A stretch of DNA of 45,838 bases from Comamonadaceae bacterium (lineage in GTDB: Bacteria > Pseudomonadota > Gammaproteobacteria > Burkholderiales > Burkholderiaceae_C). The notes beneath the pieces were generated by a model, which saw only the letters and a list, made by a program, of their open reading frames with translations, was not told where the DNA came from and did not search any database. A program made the position numbers and the translations under genes. Positions 24,837 through 35,284 of the stretch are shown in pieces; position 1 is the first letter of the stretch, and the number at the start of each line of letters is the position of its first letter. The stretch is taken from positions 1 through 45,838 of the forward strand of contig CANGPN010000019.1 in the NCBI GenBank assembly GCA_947456305.1, in the 5' to 3' direction.

Positions 24837-27800
24837 AGGCGCTCAACCCCTTGGAATTGCCTTTAAGCGGGCGACAAATCATCGAGGCCAGCGCCGGTAC
24901 CGGCAAGACCTGGACGCTGGCAGCGCTGTACTTGCGCCTGGTCATGGGACACGGTCGTCTTGGGTTTACCGGGTTGAGCACCCGGCAGATTCTGGTCATG
25001 ACATTTACCGATGCCGCCACAGCAGAATTGCGCAAGCGCATACGCGATCGATTACACGCTGCCGCTGAGTGGTTTGACTGTTTGATCGCCGGTCAAGCCG
25101 TCAGCACCGATTCTTTTTTGTCGGCGCTCAGCTTGGACATAGACCCGGCACAATGGCCTGTGTGCGCCCGCCGCTTGCACCTGGCGGCGCAGTCCATGGA
25201 TGAGGCCGCCATTTACACCATACACGGCTGGAGCCGCCGCATGCTGGGCAGTTTTGCCTTGCTCAGTCGTGACTTGTTTGAACAAAACCATCTCGATAAT
25301 CCGAACGAGTTGTTGCAACAACTGGTGCGCGACCATTGGCGACAATGGTTTTATCCTCTGCCCCCTAGCTTGCAACCTATCTTGTTGTCTCATTTGGGCA
25401 ATGACCCTGACAAGTTATTGCAACAGTTACTGCCGCTGTGGAAGCAGTGGGATTTGCAACCGCCGGCTGATGACCTGCAACCGGCCGGTGTTGCACCGCA
25501 GACCAACCAGCATCAGTTATCGCCCATGGACATACTTATCGTGTTCCAAGCTTGGCAAAGCACCTTCGAGTTGTTGCAGGCGCAAGTCAGAAAACATTGG
25601 TCGGCTGACATGGCGCAAGTGCTGAACGATGCCAGGGACGCCGGCTTGATACGCGCGACGGGTATCACCACGCCGAATTTCCGCAAATGGGTCGCAGACC
25701 TCGACGCTTGGGCGACGCAGGACCACGAGATCAGCGACACCACCATGGCGCGTTTCACGCAGGAAAAACTGCAGTCCTGCGGTTGGGCCCAGGCCGCGCA
25801 ATGGCCGGTCTTCAAGCACATCGGCGAGTTGGTGGCTTTTGCATCACGCAAGCCCGATTGCAAAGCAGAGTTGACAGAGCATGCGGCGCGCAGCGTGCGC
25901 AAGACATACCTGCAGGCCAAGCAAAGCCAGTCGGTGTTTGACTTCAACGATTTGTTGCAGCGTTTGCACCAGGCTTTACACAGCGACAACGGTGAACTCG
26001 CCGCCGCTATACGCTTGCAATACCCGGTGGCCATGGTCGATGAATTCCAGGACACCGATCCCTGGCAATACCAAAGTCTGGACCGTATTTACCGCGCTGA
26101 TCAGGTCAACACTGACAACGCGCTGGTGATGATCGGCGACCCCAAGCAAGCGATTTACAGTTTTCGCGGCGCAGATTTGCAGACCTATCTGCTCGCGCGT
26201 GACAACGCACTGGCGCGCGACCCGCAGGCTTGCCACACCTTGGACACCAATTTCCGCTCAGCCCCCGGTCTGGTGCGTGCCGTGAATCGTTTGTTCAGCA
26301 GCATCCCGCAGCCGTTTCAGTCCGGCGACAACCAGATAGATTTCGTGCAAGTCAAAAGCGCTGCCGAAGCTCGGGCTTTGTGCGATGCCAAAGGGCAGCC
26401 GTTGCCGCCCCTGACGTTTTGGCATTTGCCGTTGCCGGCGGACGCTGGCGAAAAAGCCCCTTGGCCAGCCGAGCAGCATGTGCAAACCATGTCAGCCGGG
26501 TTTGCCGAGCAAATGGTCTGCTTATTGCAAAAGCATTCAGACATGCACCCCGGTCAGATGGCGGTGCTGGTGCGTTCTCACGCCCACGCGCAAGCCATGC
26601 AGGCTGCGCTGGCTAGTGTGGGTTTGCCCAGTGTGTTTTTGTCCGACCATGCCAATGTTTACCAAAGCCCCGAAGCCACCGACCTGTGGCGGGTGTTGCG
26701 CGCCATCAGCATGCCGCGCCATTCGCGTTGGTTGCGCTCTGCCATGGCCAGCAGCCTGTGGGGCTGGACCAGCGAAGAAATGGCGCAGGCCTTGTCAGAC
26801 CCGGACCATAGTGATGCACTGGCCGAGTCCTGTCAGCAATGGTTACAACAGTGGTACCAGCAAGGCGTGCTGCCCATGCTTTACCAGTGGATGCACAGCC
26901 AGGGCGTGGCGCAACGCCTGTTGTCGCAAACCGGCGGCGAGCGGCGTATGACCAATTTGCTGCACTTAGGTGAATTGCTGCAAACCGCTGCCGGCGGCTT
27001 GCAAGGGCCGCAAGCCTTGTTGCATTTTCTGGTCCAGCAAATCCAGGCTGGCAGCGACAACCCCGAAGAACAAAAAATGCGTTTGGAGACCGACGCCCAT
27101 TGCGTGCAAGTTGTCACCTATCACAAAAGCAAAGGTCTGGAATACCCGTTTGTTTTCGTACCGTTTCTGGGTAGTTTCAAAGCCGCATCGCAAAGCCGTG
27201 ACGACGATGACGACGACAGCTCCGAATCACAAGCGGACGAAGACATGCGTTTGCTTTATGTGGCTTTGACCCGCGCCAAACGCGGTATGTGGCTGGGGAT
27301 TGCCAGCGCGGCCGGCTGCTTGAGCGGCAAAGACAGCAAGCTCCAGCGCAGTGCGGTCTCGGCCTTGCTGCAACGACAGAACCACCAGGATTTAGCCGAC
27401 AGACTGCACCAGCTATTCGGTGACGATCCCGATATTGCTATCGAGCCTTTGCCTCCTGTCAATGGCATTCTGCCCTATCAACCTGTGGCAGACGCGATGT
27501 TGCCGCAAGCCGCACTGGTAGCGCAGCGACAAGACTACCCGCGTTGGTGGACCGCCAGCTTCAGCAGTTTGACGCGCGGTCTGCAAGCTGGTTCGCAACG
27601 CGAAGAAGCGCAAACTGATGCGCGCATCGACGCCATGCAAGCCCCTGTAGAAACGCCGCCAGCTGAGCACGCTGCACGTTGGCAAAGCTTTCCCAAAGGC
27701 GCGCGCTACGGCAGTCTGCTGCACGATGTGCTGGAATGGCAGGCGCAACAAGGCTGGCCTTTGGCACCAGTCCATTCACAGTCTGACAGCTTCAAGCAGC

Positions 27801-28435
27801 AGGCCTGGCAAATGTTTTTGCACCGCAAATGCCGCGGCTTGAATTTGCCGCAGCCTGCCCAGGACATGTTGCCCGATTGGGTGCACGCCATCGTGTCCAC
27901 GCCATTGCCTGTGGCCCAAGCCGGTCAACCCGCGCCGCCCTTGGTCTTGTGCCACCTGACGCCTGAATGCCAGTGGCCGGAGATGGAATTCCAAATCACC
28001 GTCAGCACGCTGGCGTCTGAGACCATAGACCGCCGGGTACAGCAGCATGTGTTGCCAGGCCTGAAGCGGCCTGCGCTGCAAGCTCGCGCTTTGCAAGGCA
28101 TGTTGACCGGGTTCATGGATCTGGTTTGCGAACACGCCGGACGTTACTGGGTGCTGGATTACAAATCCAACTGGCTGGACAGCTACGACACTGACAGTTT
28201 GAACGCAGCCATTGTCGATAAGCGCTATGAAGTGCAGTATGTGTTGTATCTGCTGGCATTGCACCGTTTGCTGAAATCGCGTTTGCAAGGCTACGACTAC
28301 GACACGCACATAGGCGGTGCGGTGTATGTGTTTGTGCGCGGCATAGACAGCGCCACAGCGGGCGTGCATTGCTTGAAACCGCCATGGACATTGATTGATC
28401 AACTTGACCGCGCTTTCGCCGGAGCCGCCTTATGA
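24833..28435 (+). CDS. recB: Exodeoxyribonuclease V beta chain RecB
   Basis: RecB is the 3'-5' superfamily 1 helicase and the nuclease of RecBCD. Walker A is at residues 19-26 (ASAGTGKT). Further helicase motifs are VDEFQDTDPWQYQSLDRIYR (Walker B) and GDPKQAIYSFRGADL, then VVTYHKSKGLEYPFVFVPF and LLYVALTRAKRGMWLG. The C-terminal nuclease motif has GFMDL (about residue 1094) and VLDYKSNWL (about 1107), with the conserved Asp and the DYK triad. It overlaps recC and recD by four bases each. All catalytic motifs are present, so it should be active. Confidence 0.97.
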   Translation: MKALNPLELPLSGRQIIEASAGTGKTWTLAALYLRLVMGHGRLGFTGLSTRQILVMTFTDAATAELRKRIRDRLHAAAEWFDCLIAGQAVSTDSFLSALSLDIDPAQWPVCARRLHLAAQSMDEAAIYTIHGWSRRMLGSFALLSRDLFEQNHLDNPNELLQQLVRDHWRQWFYPLPPSLQPILLSHLGNDPDKLLQQLLPLWKQWDLQPPADDLQPAGVAPQTNQHQLSPMDILIVFQAWQSTFELLQAQVRKHWSADMAQVLNDARDAGLIRATGITTPNFRKWVADLDAWATQDHEISDTTMARFTQEKLQSCGWAQAAQWPVFKHIGELVAFASRKPDCKAELTEHAARSVRKTYLQAKQSQSVFDFNDLLQRLHQALHSDNGELAAAIRLQYPVAMVDEFQDTDPWQYQSLDRIYRADQVNTDNALVMIGDPKQAIYSFRGADLQTYLLARDNALARDPQACHTLDTNFRSAPGLVRAVNRLFSSIPQPFQSGDNQIDFVQVKSAAEARALCDAKGQPLPPLTFWHLPLPADAGEKAPWPAEQHVQTMSAGFAEQMVCLLQKHSDMHPGQMAVLVRSHAHAQAMQAALASVGLPSVFLSDHANVYQSPEATDLWRVLRAISMPRHSRWLRSAMASSLWGWTSEEMAQALSDPDHSDALAESCQQWLQQWYQQGVLPMLYQWMHSQGVAQRLLSQTGGERRMTNLLHLGELLQTAAGGLQGPQALLHFLVQQIQAGSDNPEEQKMRLETDAHCVQVVTYHKSKGLEYPFVFVPFLGSFKAASQSRDDDDDDSSESQADEDMRLLYVALTRAKRGMWLGIASAAGCLSGKDSKLQRSAVSALLQRQNHQDLADRLHQLFGDDPDIAIEPLPPVNGILPYQPVADAMLPQAALVAQRQDYPRWWTASFSSLTRGLQAGSQREEAQTDARIDAMQAPVETPPAEHAARWQSFPKGARYGSLLHDVLEWQAQQGWPLAPVHSQSDSFKQQAWQMFLHRKCRGLNLPQPAQDMLPDWVHAIVSTPLPVAQAGQPAPPLVLCHLTPECQWPEMEFQITVSTLASETIDRRVQQHVLPGLKRPALQARALQGMLTGFMDLVCEHAGRYWVLDYKSNWLDSYDTDSLNAAIVDKRYEVQYVLYLLALHRLLKSRLQGYDYDTHIGGAVYVFVRGIDSATAGVHCLKPPWTLIDQLDRAFAGAAL

Positions 28436-30174
28436 GCCTGAGCGACATCACAAGCACCGCACTGGCAGGTGCGGCCCGCACACCGCTGAACGGTCTGGAC
28501 CTGGCGTTCGCGCAGTTTTGTGATGGCCTGCAGCCGTCGACGGATACCCGTCACCGTTGGCTGGCGGCATTGGCCAGTCACCAGTGGGGGCGCGGCCATG
28601 CGTGTCTGGATTTGCATGACTGGCCGTCGCAAGCCGCAGAGGACTTGGCCTGGACGGCAGACCAGTTACAAGCCTTGCCTACAGATCTGGTAGGTGCGCT
28701 GCAGACTTTGCCATGGACCCGGGGCGAACATTCGCCGCTGGTGCAGTCCGGATATCGTTTGTATTTGCGCCGCGCCTGGCAGGCCGAGCAAGCCATCAGA
28801 GACAACCTGCAACTTCGTTTGCAACAAGCTGTAAGCGCTCCGCCGGATTTGCAGGCGCAACTTGACGCGCTGTTCGGCGTGGCGGGCACTACCACCGACT
28901 GGCAGCGCCAGGCCTGCGCCCATGCCGCGCGGCACGCTGTAACGCTGATCACCGGCGGGCCCGGCACTGGCAAAACCACCACTGTGGTCAAGCTGTTGCG
29001 CTTGTTGCAGGCCAATGCGTCAACAAATTTACGCGTGGTGTTGGCCGCTCCCACCGGCAAGGCGGCGGCGCGTTTGTCGCAAACCATGGTGCAGGCGCGC
29101 GCTCAATCCGACGGTCAACAAGCTGAGGTCTTGCCCGAGCAAGCACAGACTTTGCATCGCTGGTTACAAGCCCTTCCTTCAGAGCAAGCGGCCGGCTTGC
29201 AGACCGACGTGGTCGTGGTCGATGAAGCCTCCATGATTGATCTGGAGATGATGGCGCGGCTGCTGCAAGCCGTGCCCCTGAGCGCGCGGCTGATTTTGCT
29301 GGGTGACAAAGACCAATTGGCTTCGGTAGAAGCCGGTGCGGTCATGGCGCAGTTGTGTCAGGGTTCGCTGTTGTCGGCGCACACCATCAGCTTGTTGCAC
29401 AGCCACCGTTTTGACGCCAGCCAAGGTATAGGCCAATGGGCGCGCGCGGTTAACCGGGGAGAGCGCGACACGCTACAGCAACTCTGGCAGCAAGCGCCCG
29501 AGGGTTGTTTCCAAGTCCAAGCTGTGGTGTCGCGTTTGAGTATCGTCGACAGCGGCGACCCCGAAACGCTGGCGCAACTGAAGCAACTGTGGGCGCCGTG
29601 GCTGGATCAATTGCACTCACTGCAAAATGCAGACAGTGCTTGTGATGATGCGCAAGCGCTGTCCCTCTTGCAAAGCTTTACGCGGGTGGGCGTGTTGTGT
29701 GCGCTGCGCAAAGGACGCTGGGGCGTGCAAGCGTTCAACCGTTTGTTGCAACAGGCGCTGGGTTTTGAAGATACACCGTGGTTTGCAGGCCGCCCGGTCA
29801 TGGCCAGGCGCAACGATTACGCCCTAGGCATCATGAACGGCGATTTAGGCCTGTGCCTGCCCCGGCGTGTCGATGGCGGCATACGTTTGCGGGTGGCGTT
29901 TGCCGATGCCGCGGGCGGTGTGCGCTGGCAGGTGCCGGGTCGTTTGGACGATGTGGACACGGTGTTTGCCATGACGGTACACCAGTCCCAAGGGTCCGAG
30001 TTTGAGCAGGTTTTGCTGGTGCTGCCAGATCAAAATGCGCCGATATTGACGCGTGAACTCATCTACACCGGCATGACACGGGCGCGCCAGCGCTTGTGCG
30101 TCTGGTCGCCGGCACCGTCGCTGTTGTTGCAAGCTTGCGAGCGGCAGGTGCAGCGCAGCGGCGGACTGGATTGA
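28432..30174 (+). CDS. recD: Exodeoxyribonuclease V alpha chain RecD
   Basis: RecD is the 5'-3' superfamily 1 helicase of RecBCD. Walker A is ITGGPGTGKTTT (about residues 173-184), Walker B VVDEASMID (about 262), with GDKDQLASVEAGAVMAQL and the C-terminal motif MTVHQSQGSEFEQVLLVLP followed by LIYTGMTRARQRL. The 580-residue length fits. The operon order recC-recB-recD without ptrA is the common form outside enterobacteria. Confidence 0.96.
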   Translation: MSLSDITSTALAGAARTPLNGLDLAFAQFCDGLQPSTDTRHRWLAALASHQWGRGHACLDLHDWPSQAAEDLAWTADQLQALPTDLVGALQTLPWTRGEHSPLVQSGYRLYLRRAWQAEQAIRDNLQLRLQQAVSAPPDLQAQLDALFGVAGTTTDWQRQACAHAARHAVTLITGGPGTGKTTTVVKLLRLLQANASTNLRVVLAAPTGKAAARLSQTMVQARAQSDGQQAEVLPEQAQTLHRWLQALPSEQAAGLQTDVVVVDEASMIDLEMMARLLQAVPLSARLILLGDKDQLASVEAGAVMAQLCQGSLLSAHTISLLHSHRFDASQGIGQWARAVNRGERDTLQQLWQQAPEGCFQVQAVVSRLSIVDSGDPETLAQLKQLWAPWLDQLHSLQNADSACDDAQALSLLQSFTRVGVLCALRKGRWGVQAFNRLLQQALGFEDTPWFAGRPVMARRNDYALGIMNGDLGLCLPRRVDGGIRLRVAFADAAGGVRWQVPGRLDDVDTVFAMTVHQSQGSEFEQVLLVLPDQNAPILTRELIYTGMTRARQRLCVWSPAPSLLLQACERQVQRSGGLD

Positions 30175-30208
30175 CCGGGGTTGGGGCCAGCGATGGCAAA
30201 ATGCAGGC

Positions 30209-30730
30209 ATGAAAAGCATCCGTTGTTTGAAGTGCCTGCTCTGTGTGTGGTTGTTGTGCCAGCATTGGCTGGCGTTGGCAGACTGGGAAAAAGTCGATGA
30301 AAACCATTTGGCGGTGGTGTATGTAGACCCCGACAAAATACGCGCCAGCAGCGTGTTTCCGCAAGCCTGGCATTTGATTGATTTGAACGACCCGACCAAA
30401 GCAGGTGTCAAATCCCGCTTGGTGTTGATGGAATATGACTGCCATGAATACCGTCGCCGGTCATTGGCGTTTGCTTCCAAAGCCGATCAAATGGGTGAGG
30501 GCAAAACCCTTTTCACCAGCACCCAGTCCACCTCTTGGAAAACCGTCAGCGGCGACACAGTGGGGGAAAAAGTGATTGAAATGTTGTGCGGCCACCATGC
30601 TAAAGCGCCGTCCAAAGGCAAGGGCAAAGAAGACAAAGCCGCGCCGCCCGGTCACGGGGACGGCCATGGCGATGCTCACGGTGCACCGCCGGCCAAAGAC
30701 GCGCATGGCGACGCCAAACCCAGTCACTGA
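30209..30730 (+). CDS. Small secreted protein, surface-adhesin-E-like, with His-rich tail
   Basis: The 173-residue protein has an N-terminal signal peptide (LLCVWLLCQHWLALA, cleavage before DW). Its mature part shares a pattern with the gene at 7853-8251: starting DW, then VVYVDPDKIRASS, W-LIDLNDP, LVLMEYDCHEYRRRSLAF and a late cysteine (EMLCGHH). It differs by a ~45-residue C-terminal tail rich in His, Gly, Lys and Asp (GHGDGHGDAHGAPPAKDAHG), which could bind metal. It follows recD by 34 bp but has no functional link to it that I can see. Family call moderate, function unknown. Confidence 0.62.
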   Translation: MKSIRCLKCLLCVWLLCQHWLALADWEKVDENHLAVVYVDPDKIRASSVFPQAWHLIDLNDPTKAGVKSRLVLMEYDCHEYRRRSLAFASKADQMGEGKTLFTSTQSTSWKTVSGDTVGEKVIEMLCGHHAKAPSKGKGKEDKAAPPGHGDGHGDAHGAPPAKDAHGDAKPSH

Positions 30731-30745
30731 TTAACCAGGAACAGC

Positions 30746-31078
30746 ATGCAAGTCTCCAAACACACTGACCATTTCGCTACCGCGCCGCAACTCTCGCCTG
30801 AGCACATGGCACCGATTGCCCAGCACGGTTTTCACACGGTTATTAACAACCGTCCCGATATGGAAGGCGGACCCGATCAACCCACATCAGCGCAAATGCA
30901 AGCGGCCGCTGAGGCTGCAGGTTTGGTTTATCACTATTTGCCGGTGGTCAGTGGCGCCTACACGCCCGAACAGGTGACGCAAATGGCCGAACTGGTGAAC
31001 AACGCGCCCGGCCCTGTATTGGCGTTTTGCCGCAGCGGTGCACGGTCAACCCAGCTATGGATGATGGGACTAAATTAA
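30746..31078 (+). CDS. DUF442/TIGR01244-type phosphatase-like protein, probably 3'-truncated
   Basis: The 110-residue product has the fold of a small dual-specificity-phosphatase-like domain. HGFHTVINNRPDMEGGPDQP is the family hallmark and FCRSGARST (catalytic Cys at residue 95) is the phosphate loop. Related domains are linked to sulfide metabolism. AGGA precedes the ATG. Homologues usually continue some 20 or more residues past the Cys loop helix, but here the frame stops at LWMMGLN in a short palindromic sequence before the convergent gene. It is probably truncated; the active-site loop is intact. Confidence 0.7.
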   Translation: MQVSKHTDHFATAPQLSPEHMAPIAQHGFHTVINNRPDMEGGPDQPTSAQMQAAAEAAGLVYHYLPVVSGAYTPEQVTQMAELVNNAPGPVLAFCRSGARSTQLWMMGLN

Positions 31079-31098
31079 TTGGAACCTGACCCCAATTA
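31075..31098. repeat. Possible REP-like/transposon-associated palindrome remnant
   Basis: The stretch contains AATTGG, a 9-base centre, and CCAATT, fitted exactly between the stop of the DUF442 gene and the stop of the Smr gene. The reverse complement contains GGGGTCAGGTTCCAATT, a word I associate with REP-like repeats and RAYT transposases. That association is from memory and was not checked here. Confidence 0.4.
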
Positions 31099-31100
31099 CC

Positions 31101-31733
31101 TTAACGCAATAACACGACCAGCGCCCCGGCGCCGCCCTCCGGCCCCTTGGCTTGTACAAACGCCAAGACCTCGTTTTTTTGCACCAACCAGCGCTGCACC
31201 TTGGCTTTGAGTACCGGCGTCTTGCCCGGCGAACCCAGCCCCTTGCCATGCACCACCCGCACACAGCGCCAGCCGCGCTTAGACGCATCGCGTATGAACT
31301 GACCCAGCGCTTCGCGCGCCTCGTCGCTGCGCAAACCGTGCAAATCTATTTGGCCTTGCAAACTCCAGTGGCCTTTGCGCAGTTTTTGCGCGACATCGGT
31401 GTCTATGCCGCTGCACCGGTAACTGAGCTCGTCGTCGGTATCCAGCAAAGTCGACACATCGAAGTCGTCACTCAAGCTTTCACGCAGCACATTGTCTTCG
31501 TCGATTTTTTGCTGGAACGCCAAGGGCGGTGCAGGCTCGCCGGTCAAGAGTACACGCGGTTGCGGTGTCAGCGGTTGTACCGCGCCGATAGCTCGTTGAA
31601 ACAGACTGCGTTCAGCGGCAGCGCGGCGCTCTGCCGCCATGCGCTCAGCAGCCTCTGCCTCTTTGCGCGCGGCTTGGTCTGCCAGGGCTTTTTTCATGCC
31701 GGCCAGGTCTTGCAGGCTGCGGGCTTTCACCAT
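31101..31733 (-). CDS. Smr-domain protein
   Basis: The 210-residue protein has a charged helical N-terminus (LADQAARKEAEAAERMAAER) and a C-terminal Smr domain: IDLHGLRSDEAREALGQFI carries the LDLHG-type motif, and VRVVHGKGLGSPGKTPVLKA carries the HGKG loop. Smr domains in stand-alone proteins act as nicking or RNA endonucleases, and the second motif is the active-site loop. It starts inside the end of radC (7-bp overlap), so the two are co-transcribed on the reverse strand. Length and layout match the SmrA/SmrB-like family of proteobacteria. Confidence 0.85.
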   Translation of the reverse strand: MVKARSLQDLAGMKKALADQAARKEAEAAERMAAERRAAAERSLFQRAIGAVQPLTPQPRVLLTGEPAPPLAFQQKIDEDNVLRESLSDDFDVSTLLDTDDELSYRCSGIDTDVAQKLRKGHWSLQGQIDLHGLRSDEAREALGQFIRDASKRGWRCVRVVHGKGLGSPGKTPVLKAKVQRWLVQKNEVLAFVQAKGPEGGAGALVVLLR

Positions 31734-32431
31734 GGGCTGCGCTCTGCCATGGACCAGTGTTGACCAGGACCGACGATGATGTGGTCCAGCACCTTGATAT
31801 CGACCATGGACAAAGCGGTTTGCAAGGTGCGGGTGAGTGCGCTGTCAGCCGCCGATGGTCGCACATCGCCGCTGGGGTGGTTGTGCGCCAGTATGACGGC
31901 GGCGGCACCGAGTTCCAGCGCCAGTTTCACCACTTCTCGCGGGTACACCGAAGTCTGGTTGAGTGTGCCTTTGAACATCTCCTGAAACTTCAATAAGCGG
32001 TACTGTGCATCCATGAACAGCACGGCAAACACCTCTTGGGTGTAAGCACCCATTTGCAATTGCAAAAAATGCTTCACATTGTCAGGGTTGTTCAACACCT
32101 CTCGCTGTTGCATTTTTTGCAGCAACACCCGCCGTGCCAATTCCATTACGGAAAGCAATTTGGCGCGACGCGCCTCGCCCAAACCTTTGGCAGAGGCCAG
32201 CACCACAGGCTTGGCTTGCAGTAAACCGGCCAGTCCCTGAAAGTCCTGCAGCAAGGACTCCGCCAGTTGAAGCACGTTTTGTCCCGGCAAACCGGTACCC
32301 AGCATGACCGCCAGCAGTTCGGCGTCAGTCAAGGTCTGGCAGCCCATGGCCAACAGTTTTTCGCGCGGGCGTGTGGTTTTGGGTAGTTCCTGTAGCAGCA
32401 TGGTTACCGGTTTATCTGGCAAATCAATCAT
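31727..32431 (-). CDS. radC: RadC-family JAMM/MPN-domain protein
   Basis: RadC proteins have an N-terminal helix-hairpin-helix region (PREKLLAMGCQTLTDAELLA, then MLGTGLPGQN) and a C-terminal JAMM metal-binding domain. The metal motif is visible as AHNHPSGDVRPSAAD (His-x-His, Ser, Asp). The 234 residues from ATG 32431 are the normal length; the frame continues upstream to 32524 but that leader is not conserved-looking. Despite its name, a direct role in repair is not established for the family. It is divergent from fkpB, with 110 bp between the starts. Confidence 0.9.
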   Translation of the reverse strand: MIDLPDKPVTMLLQELPKTTRPREKLLAMGCQTLTDAELLAVMLGTGLPGQNVLQLAESLLQDFQGLAGLLQAKPVVLASAKGLGEARRAKLLSVMELARRVLLQKMQQREVLNNPDNVKHFLQLQMGAYTQEVFAVLFMDAQYRLLKFQEMFKGTLNQTSVYPREVVKLALELGAAAVILAHNHPSGDVRPSAADSALTRTLQTALSMVDIKVLDHIIVGPGQHWSMAERSPW

Positions 32432-32541
32432 GGGATACCGGTGGATCTTCGTGTTTTCAGGAACAAAAAAAAGTGCGCTGTCACCCTTTTTTAAGGTGAT
32501 CCGGCTCCTTTCTACAATAGACACAGTTTACAAAGGCCCAC

Positions 32542-32991
32542 ATGACCGCCCCCCCGTTGATTCAACCCGGATCATTTTTGACATTGCACTACCGCTTGAG
32601 CGGACCGCAGGGTGACATCATCAACACGTTTGACGGTCCCCCGGCCACTTTGTCGCTGGGCAATGCCGAGCTTGCACCGGCCATAGAAGCGCGCTTGCTG
32701 GGCCTGGCCGAAGGCCAGCACGTCAAGCTTCATTTACCGGCAGGTGAGGCTTTCGGTGAGCGTAATCCTGACATGTTGCAATGGGTGCCGCGTCAGTTGC
32801 TGGACCAGTTTGGCGATCCCCAAGCGCAATACGCCGTCGGTGAGGTGGTTGAATTTCCTGCCCCCGACAACCAAGGCCGTTATGCCGGTGCTGTGCAGCA
32901 GGTCACAGATGATGCTGTGTTGTTTGACTTCAACCATCCTTTGGCCGGACAGCCCGTCAGCTTGGAAGTACACGTGATAGGAGTGTTGTGA
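32542..32991 (+). CDS. fkpB: FKBP-type peptidyl-prolyl isomerase, SlpA/FkpB type
   Basis: The 149-residue cytoplasmic protein has the SlyD/SlpA-type FKBP domain with an insert-in-flap region: LTLHYRLSGPQGDIINTFDG at the start, LAPAIEARLLGLAEGQHVKL, then AGEAFGERNPDMLQWVPR. The product catalyses prolyl isomerisation and acts as a chaperone. It lies immediately before ispH (no gap), the conserved fkpB-ispH arrangement. A TACAAT at 32513-32518 could be its -10 box, but no good -35 accompanies it. Confidence 0.9.
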   Translation: MTAPPLIQPGSFLTLHYRLSGPQGDIINTFDGPPATLSLGNAELAPAIEARLLGLAEGQHVKLHLPAGEAFGERNPDMLQWVPRQLLDQFGDPQAQYAVGEVVEFPAPDNQGRYAGAVQQVTDDAVLFDFNHPLAGQPVSLEVHVIGVL

Positions 32992-33936
32992 ATGCCGACC
33001 TCAGTCAACGCTGAAATCATTCTGGCCGAGCCGCGCGGCTTTTGCGCCGGTGTCGATCGCGCCATCGACATTGTTGAACATGCCTTAGAGAAATTCGGCG
33101 CGCCCATTTATGTGCGTCATGAAATCGTGCACAACACCCATGTGGTGGCAGATTTGCGCGCACGCGGTGCCATCTTCATTGAAGACTTGAACGATGTGCC
33201 GCCGGGTGCCACGCTGGTGTTCAGCGCCCACGGTGTCCCCAAAGAGGTGGAGCATGAAGCCCAGCGTCGCGGTTTTAATGTGTTTGATGCCACTTGCCCA
33301 TTGGTTACCAAAGTGCATGTGGAAGTTGCCAAGTTACACAAAGAGGGCTATGAATTCATCATGATCGGCCACAAAGGCCATCCTGAAGTGGAAGGCACCA
33401 TGGGCCAGTTGCCCTCAGGCATACATTTGGTGGAAGACACTGACGATGTGCTCACCGTGCAACCCGGACAAACCGACAAACTGGCGGTGGTGACTCAAAC
33501 CACACTCAGTGTCGACGATGCGGCCGAGATCATGGCGGCGGTCAAAGCGCGGTTCCCCTCTGTGCGCGAACCCAAGCAACAAGACATTTGCTATGCCACA
33601 CAAAACCGCCAGGATGCCATCAAACTGCTGAGCCCGCAGGTGGATGTGGTCATCGTGGTTGGCAGTCCCACCAGTTCCAACAGCAACCGCTTGCGCGATG
33701 TGGCCGCCAAATACGGCACGCCCAGTTACATGGTTGACCATGCGGATGAATTGCAAGCCCAATGGTTGCAAGGCAAAAGCCGCATCGGTCTGACTGCGGG
33801 TGCGTCTGCACCTGACATACTGGTGCAACAAGTCATCACCCGCTTGCGTGAAATGGGTGCTGTCTCGGTACGCACCTTGGCAGGCATACAAGAAACCGTC
33901 AAATTCCCGCTGCCCAAAGGCTTGCGACACGATTAA
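32992..33936 (+). CDS. ispH: 4-hydroxy-3-methylbut-2-enyl diphosphate reductase
   Basis: IspH is the last enzyme of the MEP isoprenoid pathway, reducing HMBPP to IPP and DMAPP with a 4Fe-4S cluster. The three cluster cysteines are present: C18 (RGFCAGVDRAI), C102 (DATCPLVTKVH) and C200 (DICYATQNRQ). HEIVHNTHVV and the C-terminal GSPTSSNSNRL and GLTAGASAPD blocks match the family. The 314-residue length is normal. It follows fkpB directly. Confidence 0.97.
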   Translation: MPTSVNAEIILAEPRGFCAGVDRAIDIVEHALEKFGAPIYVRHEIVHNTHVVADLRARGAIFIEDLNDVPPGATLVFSAHGVPKEVEHEAQRRGFNVFDATCPLVTKVHVEVAKLHKEGYEFIMIGHKGHPEVEGTMGQLPSGIHLVEDTDDVLTVQPGQTDKLAVVTQTTLSVDDAAEIMAAVKARFPSVREPKQQDICYATQNRQDAIKLLSPQVDVVIVVGSPTSSNSNRLRDVAAKYGTPSYMVDHADELQAQWLQGKSRIGLTAGASAPDILVQQVITRLREMGAVSVRTLAGIQETVKFPLPKGLRHD

Positions 33937-35268
<1,332 letters not shown>

Positions 35269-35284
35269 CAACAAAGGATTTACC

